Virus record (IMG/VR): IMGVR_UViG_3300043398_000200
Coordinates: 1-56,178 of that record
Direction: 5' to 3' (one strand)
Source of the DNA: a virus
DNA length: 56,178 bases
A program made the position numbers and the translations under genes. Under the pieces are notes generated by a model. It worked only from the letters and a program-made list of their open reading frames with translations, was not told where the DNA came from and did no database searches. This document shows, piece by piece, positions 8,582-17,600 of this stretch (position 1 is its first letter; each line of letters starts with the position of its first letter).

Positions 8582-11479
8582 GTGCAACTGCTTGAATTCT
8601 TTGATCTGGTGCTCCCGGCCGCCGGGAAGGTTGTGCTTGCCCAGCGCGTGACCCGGACTGACCCCGTGGGCAGCCCGTACAACACGTTCCTGCACACCGT
8701 GGTGCCCCAGCATGCCGCTGCCCTGCCGGTCATCGACTCCTGGTCGGTGGGGCAGCGGGATGTCTATTATGCCCTGGCAGCCTACAGGCAGGGCTTACAT
8801 CTCGACGCCAAGGGCAAGAGGGTGGTGCGCGTCAGGGACAACGTGGAGGCCCTACGGGCGCTCTGGTTCGACATCGACTTCAAGGGCAACTACCCCGACA
8901 TCAAGACCGCTGCGCTGGCGCTGCGCGCGTTCTCGCAGGCCACCGGCATGCCGGCCCCGAGCATCCTGGTAGGCTCAGGGAACGGGATCCACACGTACTG
9001 GCCCTTGGATGCCGACCTGCCGCTGGACCGCTGGCAGCCCCTCGCAGACGCCCTGAAGGCGTGTGCCAAGGACAAGGGGCTGGACATCGATCCGGTGTGC
9101 ACCGCCGACGCCTGCCGCGTGCTGCGCCCGCCGGGCACCGTCAACTGGAAAGACCCGAACAGCCCGAAGCCGGTCAAGATTCTGTACAGCACTGCCAAAC
9201 AGCACACCTATGCGGACCTCGAAGCAGTGCTGCTTCCCTGGTTCGGTACCCCCAAGACTTATAACAGCACTGCCAAACAGAGGTTGGCTGTCAACGACGA
9301 GCTTTCGGCCAATGTCGGCGCCGCGGCCGCGCCCTCGAAATTTGCCAACATCGTGGTCCACTGTGGCGTCGCCCAGCACATCCTCAACACGCGCGGCAAG
9401 GACTGCACGGAGCCGGAATGGGTGGCAATGCTCCAGCTGCTCAGGCACTGCACAGACGGCGAAGACTTCGTGCACGTCGTCAGCGACGGCCACCCCGGCT
9501 ACCAGCCAGGGGCGACCGATGCAAAGTGGCAGCAGCGATCAGTGACGGCAGGGCCGACCCTGTGCTCGACGTTCGACCAGTACGAAAGCTCGATCTGCGC
9601 CAAGTGCCCGCACCGGGGGGCGATCAAGTCTCCGATCATGGTGGGCATGGATGACACCATGCCGGTGATCGGCGGCATGCCACCGACCTATCGTGTCGCG
9701 CCGGACGGCCGCGGCACCGAGCGCCTGTTCCTCGACGCCAACAACCAGAAGCAGTGGGTCAAGATTCTGCGCCACACGGTCAGCAACTTGCGCGTGATGC
9801 GCTCCATTGCGACCGGCGAGCACCAGCTGACCTTCGATGTGAAGGTGCAGGACTCGAAGCCCTACACCCTGCAGCTGCCATCGTCAGCACTCGGCAACAG
9901 CCGTATGCTCACCGAGACGCTGGCCAAATACGCCTTCGTGCTGAAGGACAAGGAAGCAATCGCATTCAAGGACCTTATGGCTACCTGGCTCGAACGACTG
10001 CAGACCAACCGCCGCGTTGCCGACGTGACCGACCAGCTGGGATGGCTGATCGAGAAGAAAGACGAAGGTGAAGTCATCACCGGCTTCGCTGCCGGCCCGG
10101 CGGTGTTCTATGCAGATGGCAGAGTGCGCGAGGACGTGAAGCCTGCGCGCGAGTTCGCCAGCGTGGCGGTCCACTACGAACCAAAGGGGAGTCTCGACGC
10201 ATGGAAGACAGTATCGAGCTTTCTTACGGACCAGGACAACCCTGCATTTACTGCGGCAATAGCCGCGGCGTTTGCTGCACCACTGCTGAGATTTACGGGT
10301 CACAATGGAGCCATACTCTCACTAGTCTCTACTGCGAGCGGTGTCGGCAAGTCATCTGCCTTGAAGTGCGCCCAGGGTGTGTGGGGGAGTCCGAAACACG
10401 GTATCAATGCTGTGGACGACACGCCCAAGAGCGTTGCCCGCAAAGTGGCCTTCCTCAACAACTTGCCAGCATTTTGGGACGAGCTTCGCGGCAGAAAAAC
10501 CCTGGAGGATTTCCTTACCTTGGCGTTCCAGATTACACAGGGAAAAGACCGTACGAGATTAGACTCATCTGCCCAGCTGAGGGAAGTCCACACCTGGGAG
10601 ACGATGATGGTTGTAGCTTCGAACGAGTCGATCTTTGAAGCCATGTCTCGCCACTCCGCAGGGTCTGACGCCGGCGCAGTGCGCGTATTCGAGATGACCA
10701 TCGACCCGGTTGCATCAGACCGCAACCGTGCCGAGCTTGCAATCATGTTTGAGTCACTCAACAGCAACTACGGGCATGCGGGGCGCATCTACTCGCAGTA
10801 CCTGGCCCAGCACGCCGGGGATGTGGAAGCCAAGGTCAAGGACATATACACGAAGATCGCCAAGCAGGGCACGATGGCGGCACAGGAGCGGTTCTGGTTC
10901 GCCATCGCCGCGGCCCTGATGACCGGCGCAATCGTCGCCAACCAGCTGCAGCTGACGAAGATCAACCTCTCGACGCTGCTCAACTACCTGATGAAAAACA
11001 TCGACCGGCTGCGCGGCCGCACGACGAACGCAATGGACTCGTCGGACCCCTCGACGCTGGTGGCTGGATATCTTGCCGCACACCAGGACCGCGGGCTTGT
11101 GGTGCAGACGTTCCCAGCAACCAGGCAGAACACCAAGGGGTACCTGCCGACGTTCCCTACTGGTGTTCCGAAGTCCAACAAGATCTCGTACCACCTGGAA
11201 CTGGACAGCAACACCGTCAGGCTCCCGAAGGCAGAGTTCGAACGCTGGCTGGAGTTCCGGCAGATGCCGGTCTACTCGACGATGCAGAAGCTGCGCAACG
11301 ACTACGGAATGATCCAGCGCAGGTCAGTGCTGGGCATTGGCACGAGCTACGCGCTCACTTCACAGATCGTGTTGGAACTGCAGCTGAACAACATGCAGGC
11401 CGACCGGGCTAGATCGGATGATTCTTTGAATCCCGCCGATAGCCCCGATTCGCTGCCACTGAGCGTACCCGAAGGTTAG
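8582..11479 (+). CDS. Primase-helicase: AEP-like primase fused to DUF927-type ATPase
   Basis: The N-terminal third matches an archaeo-eukaryotic primase: metal site D97-x-D99 in WFDIDFKG, then GSGNGIHTYWPL with H137, and DPVCTADACRVLRPPGTVNW. A cysteine cluster (SICAKCPHRG) follows. The C-terminal half is a DUF927/superfamily-3-like ATPase with Walker A STASGVGKSSALK (K590), a conserved NAVDDTPKS segment, LPAFWDELRGRK as the Walker B-like acidic motif, and a VVASNES sensor. It would lay primers and unwind the fork for the family A polymerase. The GTG at 8582 is the most upstream start that fits; no clear ribosome site is visible. The 3' end overlaps the convergent HNH gene by 71 bp. Confidence 0.85.
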   Translation: MQLLEFFDLVLPAAGKVVLAQRVTRTDPVGSPYNTFLHTVVPQHAAALPVIDSWSVGQRDVYYALAAYRQGLHLDAKGKRVVRVRDNVEALRALWFDIDFKGNYPDIKTAALALRAFSQATGMPAPSILVGSGNGIHTYWPLDADLPLDRWQPLADALKACAKDKGLDIDPVCTADACRVLRPPGTVNWKDPNSPKPVKILYSTAKQHTYADLEAVLLPWFGTPKTYNSTAKQRLAVNDELSANVGAAAAPSKFANIVVHCGVAQHILNTRGKDCTEPEWVAMLQLLRHCTDGEDFVHVVSDGHPGYQPGATDAKWQQRSVTAGPTLCSTFDQYESSICAKCPHRGAIKSPIMVGMDDTMPVIGGMPPTYRVAPDGRGTERLFLDANNQKQWVKILRHTVSNLRVMRSIATGEHQLTFDVKVQDSKPYTLQLPSSALGNSRMLTETLAKYAFVLKDKEAIAFKDLMATWLERLQTNRRVADVTDQLGWLIEKKDEGEVITGFAAGPAVFYADGRVREDVKPAREFASVAVHYEPKGSLDAWKTVSSFLTDQDNPAFTAAIAAAFAAPLLRFTGHNGAILSLVSTASGVGKSSALKCAQGVWGSPKHGINAVDDTPKSVARKVAFLNNLPAFWDELRGRKTLEDFLTLAFQITQGKDRTRLDSSAQLREVHTWETMMVVASNESIFEAMSRHSAGSDAGAVRVFEMTIDPVASDRNRAELAIMFESLNSNYGHAGRIYSQYLAQHAGDVEAKVKDIYTKIAKQGTMAAQERFWFAIAAALMTGAIVANQLQLTKINLSTLLNYLMKNIDRLRGRTTNAMDSSDPSTLVAGYLAAHQDRGLVVQTFPATRQNTKGYLPTFPTGVPKSNKISYHLELDSNTVRLPKAEFERWLEFRQMPVYSTMQKLRNDYGMIQRRSVLGIGTSYALTSQIVLELQLNNMQADRARSDDSLNPADSPDSLPLSVPEG

Positions 11480-11663
11480 ACCTGGCGTTGCTGCCACCGC
11501 TGTCCAGCGGGCGCTTGTGGTCCACGTCCTTGCCGTCGCCCTTGTGCGCGAGGCCAGCCTTGATCATGGCCGCCCGTGCACGGTTGCGTGCCATGCGGTG
11601 GCGCACCTGCTCAGGGCTGTTTTCGTACTCGGTGGCCCGTGTGTAATCCCGTGGTTTATTCAT
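11409..11663 (-). CDS. Small HNH-motif protein (84 aa)
   Basis: The ATG at 11663 follows the tail of the giant virion gene, overlapping it by 8 bp, so it is the last gene of the leftward late cluster. The core is KGDGKDVDHKRPLDSGG followed by NLRVRSVAANRGY, an HNH fold with the DH pair and the N...N elements. Such short proteins at the end of virion gene clusters are frequent in podoviruses; some may act in packaging, none is proven. The upstream open frame is low-quality arginine/serine text and was excluded. Its last 71 bp are antisense to the end of the primase-helicase gene. Confidence 0.75.
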   Translation of the reverse strand: MNKPRDYTRATEYENSPEQVRHRMARNRARAAMIKAGLAHKGDGKDVDHKRPLDSGGSNARSNLRVRSVAANRGYRRDSKNHPI

Positions 11664-14600
11664 CGTTGTAGCCCTCGAAGTCTTCGGCCAGCTGGCGCTC
11701 GCTAGGCCGCAAGTTTGCCGTGTACCGGAGGTTGCTGGCCTCAGTCTTGCGCATGGCCTGTCGCGCCCTGATAAGCGCCGATGCAGTGATGCGGTGGATC
11801 GGCCGCTTGCTATTGAAGGCGTCGATCTTCGCGCGGACTTCCTGTCTGTCTTCCATGTCGGCCAATGCCCACCGCCGAAGCAGCGCCGCCCGCTGGTCGG
11901 CCTCATACGCCTTCTGCGTGTTGATAGCCCCACGCTTTTCGTACAGCTGCTCGATACGTGCCGGCTGTACACCGAGCGACTGCCAGAACAGATCAATAGG
12001 ATGCAGGTTTTCAGGACTCTCGATCATCGCCCCGCGCGTATCGACAATGCCGGTCTGACTGTAGCGCAGGGCCTTCGACACATCTGAGAACATCTTTGGC
12101 AGGAGCATCTCCGTGCCGCGCCAGGGCTGTCCTTCCATCATGTACTTCATGCCGCTGTGAAACCGCATGCCAAGGTTCAGCGTAGGACCGCCAAGCCCCT
12201 TAACCAGGCTGCCCAGCAGCGACTCGGTAGTGTCCGCCTTCAGGTCCAGCATATACAGAGACCCCAGCGACAAGCTGGTAGCGTAGTCCTGCCCCAAAGC
12301 AGTCGGCAGGCCGCGAGCGAGTACCTGACCGAGGTCGGTCCCCAGGGCAGCGTTGGCTGCATCGTGGACCCACTTGTCATAGATGTCTCCAGACATTGCA
12401 TTGGTCCAGGTGTACGGCTCCTTCTGGTCTGCGCCGCCGCCCAAAAGGACTGCCGCAGCGCCCAGCGCCCACTTGATAGGCTGAAGCATCACACCCGTCA
12501 TGCCTCCCACGACGGCATGCGACATCAACAACCCTGCGATGGTTTTTGCCCCCTCCCTGCGTTCCTGCTGGCTTGCGCCTCGCCGGGCACGATAGAAGTT
12601 GTCAATCAGGAGCGCATACATGCCCTGCGGGTATTTCATGAACTGAAACACCAATGGGCTGGCACGGCCAAGCGGGCCACCACGACCAAACAGACGCGGG
12701 GCGTTGGATGCGCTGTAGTTCATGTGCGTCTTGGATACGGCAGATCTGGCATACGCGGCGGCGGCTTCCTGCGTCATCTGTCGCGGGCCTGGCTCACGGG
12801 CCAGGTCGTAGGCCGCGATGGCAGAAACAACGCGGTTATTCACTTCAGTCAGGTGCGACATGATGCGCGTAGCATCCAGAAGACGCTGAGCCTGACTGTT
12901 ACCCTTGCCCTCCGACATATTACGCAGCTCGGTGGCAGTGGTGATCTCCAGTGCACCCTGCTGCTTCAGCTTGTCCAACAGCTTCATGTATTCGGCGGCC
13001 TGCGCAGGCGGGCTGCGCTGCCTGATCCAGCCCTCAATCTGCTCCAGTACTTCAAACGCGTCCTCACCCGTAGAAGCAGAAATAGCTGCCTTGGCTCCAA
13101 GCCATGAGCGTCCCGTCTGGGTCAGGAGGGGATGCGCAATCAGCTTCTGCGCCCGCAGCAGCGCACCGACCGCTTTCGCCGTGCCATGCCGTGCCGCCAG
13201 CCAGGGCAGCATGACCATTGGTACCTGCATGCTGTTACGGAACCAGTAGGCCGGCGACAGCAGCATGAACAGCTGCGACAGCTGCGTGCCTTTCTGGATC
13301 AGCGGGATCACCTTGCTCGGTGTAGCCGCAAGAGTATCGCGTGCCTTCAGTTCACGATAAATATGCCCAAGCTTTACGCTGTCGAGCGGGCTTTTAATTT
13401 TATGTTCTGCGACCTTCTTGATGAACTGATCCATGCGGTACAGCGCATCACTCATGACGTGGCCATAACGCAGCTGCGCAATATGGTAGGCAGCACCTTC
13501 AGTGTAACGGGCCATCGCCTGCTGCGCGTTGTCTGCCTCGGCACCGAGGATGTTCTCGCGGCGGCGCTGATGCTGACGGAAAGATGCGTCAGCCAGCTGC
13601 TCCATGTACAGTTCCTTGATTGCGTTCTGTGCTGCCGGATTGCCGGTGAGCTTGTCCATCACACGGCTAAGCCGGTCGTCGGACTTGAGCAGCGTCGGGC
13701 CGTTGAGGAACTCATTTTTCAGTTCCACATCGCTGGTACCAGTTTCGCCATATTCCTGCACCAGCACCTGGCGTACGGCTTCAGCCTCGGCACGGGTCTT
13801 GCGGTACTGCACTTCAAACTGCACGACACTCCCGGTCCACGACCCGTCGGGGTTGCGCTCTACCCGCGCCGAACGAGTGACTTCCTTGGCCGCCTCGGTA
13901 TTGGCCCAGGTACGCGCCTCCTTCTTGTCCTGGAAAGTCTTATGGTCGAGTATCAGGTTGGCGTGGACAACGTAGTCGCCTTCACGGAACAGCGGCGCAT
14001 ACGGCCCCTGCTGCATCTTCGGAATGCGAGCAATGGCGGCGACAGTAGATGCCATATCGTCTGACAGAACACTGACTGTGGCCTCAAACTGCCCTGTTTT
14101 TTTATCCTTGCTGATTTCAGTGAACTGCATCGACGGGTTGTCCGCCTGCTCGTTGGCAGCCCACTGCTCAGCTTCTTCCCGCGTGCCGAAAGTCTGCTGC
14201 TTGCCGAACTCCTTCTGGATGCCGCTTACAGTATCAAGTCCGAGCCGCTGGACGCTGCCTTCATCGTACTTGGCGTTGAACTGCTTCTTGGTCATGACGA
14301 CGGTATCCCCACCTGTCAGGGCGGGGCGCAAAGCATTCAACGCGCGCAGGCTCGCAAGCTGCTGAATCGTGCGGCCATACATGTCGCGCAACCTGCCATA
14401 CAAGCGAGTCCATTCCGGGTCAATGGCCTGCAGGCGGGCACGCAGCTCGGCGTGTACCTTCTTCATTTCGTCAGACTTGACGTGCTCATTGCCAGGCGCG
14501 TCCAGGTCACGATCAGGGAACACCCGCTCCAGGGATGATTCTGCTTCGATACGCGCGAACTCAATCGCCTGATCGTCGTATTTCTCCGCCAGCTGGGTCC

Positions 14601-17600
14601 ATTCGCGGTTGATCGCCTTGCCGCCAGGGCGGGCCTCAGTACCCTGCTTGACGGCAGAGATGTTGGCGTCACGCTCGGATGCGGCGACATGATAGTCACT
14701 CAGTCCACTGCTTCCTTCGTCGGTGTCGTAGAACGCCCTGTGGTACTGGTCGGCAATCTGCTCCTGCGACATTGCCGACAACAACATGCGGTCGCCAACA
14801 TCACCAAGGTTCAGTTTCTTGTCACGGGCGCGCTTATAGATGTCGTTGGTAACACGGTTGGACCGCAACAAGCGGTCCATTGCGGCACCAACGTGTTCCC
14901 GTATAGCGTTGTCGGGCACGTTCTCCAGCGCCCACTTCATGCCGTTGGTAGCTTCTGACCGCTCACCAGTCAGGAGCGACTCGCTCAGCTGCATGATGGC
15001 ATCCAGGGCGTTGTCGGCCTGGTATCCATCCAGATGCAGGGCACGCCTGACAAACTTGACAAACTTACTCCAACCGGACTCCTGCATATCAATCTGCACG
15101 CCACGCAGGAAGTCCTGAAACTCGGGGTTAGAGAACGCCTCGGCAACAAACTCAGCCTCGACATTGGTCTTGGCCGTCAAACCGTAATGCTTGCTATAGT
15201 CCATGCCCTGCTTCGTTGCAGCTGTACGAACCATATCTACAAGGCTGCGCAGTTGTGCACGAAGCGCACCGTTAGCCTCAAGCTGTCCAACCGTGGCAGC
15301 GTGAACTGTCTCATGCGTGACGGCATGAATGAATGCCGCCATCGGATCAATGCCCTTCTCTCGGGCGGCATTCAGGAGCGCCCGGTTGAGCTTGATGGTG
15401 CGGTTGCCGTTTGCATCGACTGCAAACTGGCCCGTACGGCCCCCACGTCCTATACGGTCATCCCACGACAGATGCACATCATCGAGGTTCAGCTTACCCA
15501 GCTGGTCAAGCAGCTGCCGCTGCAGTCCTGACTTGACGTAGGTGCTGAACAGCCTGACCACATCCCCGGCACTGATCTTGTTGTTGGTTTCGAGGTTATC
15601 CGCGAGTGCCTGAGCAGCTTCGGTGAGCGACTTTACGAAAGCATACGGGTTAAGTGGAGCATCAGGGGCCTTCTTGATGCGCTTGGCCAGCTGGGCATTG
15701 ATGGCGGCTTCGCGGACCACCTGGGTCTTTTTGTCGGTCACCAGCCGGGCTTCACGCGCAAGCTCGATCTCCGTAGCCGGCCGACGGGCCGACACGACAT
15801 TACGCTCAGCCAGGAACATTTCATTCAGCCGTGCATCGTCCAGCTGCCCCGTTGGAGTGGTAGGGACGATCAGCATGCCGTTCTCATCAAAGCGAAATCC
15901 GAAAGCCTTGAACAACTTGACGAACGGCTCGACAACCTTTGTCTTGTAGTTAGCCCCACGCTCACTGTTTACAGCCGCAGGACTCAATGCTGCACGCAGC
16001 ATCTGCAGGTCCTGCAAAGTCAGCGGCTCGATCCATCGACGTTCCAGTTTGTCGGAGCCACCCTGCCTGGCAATGAACCCGGAAATCTTCGTGATGACTG
16101 GCGCAATGGCAGCCTCGTACATCGGGTTGCCCTTCATTGCTTCATGGAGCACGCCCCCCAACTCAAACCTACCGGCAAGGCGTTTCAGGTTGATGGCGTT
16201 CTGCACCAACCGCCCTTTTGCGGTATGTGCAAACTGCAGTACAACAGGCTCCATACGAGCAGCGGCCTGTGCTTGTGCAAGCGACTCGGCACGCATGAGC
16301 TTCGACAGAGCATAAACAATGCCGTCAGGAGTCTTGCGGTCGGTGATGTACTTGACGGAGGCATTGTACTTGTCAGCCTCCTTGAGGACGTTGAAAGATG
16401 CACCGTGCATCTGCGAAAGTATCTTGCCGTAGGCAAGCAGCACCTTCAGGTATGCATCGGCCAGGGCCACTCGTGTGCGCTTGGCGGCGCTGTCGGCGGC
16501 TTTCATCTCGTCGCGGATGAACCTGACTGATGCCTCGCCACTCTCAGTCAGCAGCTTCACCGACTGGTCTACTTCCTCATACGTACGCTTTACACGCGCT
16601 GCATGCTCCGCACGTTTTGCGTCCCCGCCCTCACGTACCTTGCGCGGGACGTTGAGGTCAAACAGCTGCCGGACGCCAAGCACGGCGCTTTTCATCGTCC
16701 TGGCGTTACCCTCACGATCTTTGCGCTGGCGGCGGCTGACCAGGGTCTCCGTAGGCTGTCCTTCCTTTTGCACGACGGCGGCATGCTCGGTAGCCCGGCC
16801 GGTGATGCCCTGGGAAGACACGCCCGAACCCATTTCACGGTTTGTTACGCGGTCGAACGCACGGCCGATCAGTTCCTTTTTCTCGGATGGGCGAGTGTGT
16901 GCAGCCATAAGCTCGCGCGCACTACGTCCCGCCGGCGACTCGATGCCTGTCGCTCCAGCAGCGATGCGTTCCTGCATCGGCCTGTCACTGGCAACCGCCG
17001 ACGCATTGACCCTGGCAGTCAGCTTGACATCAGTTGGCCGCTCTACTTCCTCTTTCTCCTTGCTCTTTTCAGCGGCGGCCATCACATCCACTGCGTTCAG
17101 GAACATGTGCTCGAACTCGACAGAATCTTCTGGCGGTATTTCGCGCGTCTTGGCTGCCTCGACCAGTTCTGCGTGTGCGTACGGGTTAGCCAGATCGCCA
17201 TGCCCGATCGTGAACGCGTTATCTTCTTCCTCATGTGACTGCGGGGCAGGGGATATTCCACGAAACCCTTTCGGGTTCACCTTATGGCCGACAGCCATAA
17301 TGCGCTCGGCTGCCGTAGTCGGCTTCGTGGAGGCCAGATGGACCCCCAGCTGCCGGGAGATCATACGTGCAGCTTTCTCGTCCTTATTCTCGATTGCTGT
17401 TTTCAGAAGTTCAAACAGCTTCGAGTAACGGTCGGCCTGTGCCACCTTGCTGAACGTGTACGAGCCAGGTGGCAGGAACCCACCAACCTCGCCCACCTTC
17501 TCCAGCGTGCGGGTATCGGTGGCTACCCGCCCTAGTCTCTGCAGAACTTCGTCGGGGGTCTTAACGTCGCGCGTGGCACTCAGTGCAAGGTCGCGCGCAT

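Noticed and set aside
12157-17428. Long plus-strand open frames (up to 317 codons) opposite the giant virion gene
   Set aside because: They mirror the codon bias of the minus-strand gene, lack ribosome sites and motifs, and are broken into pieces.
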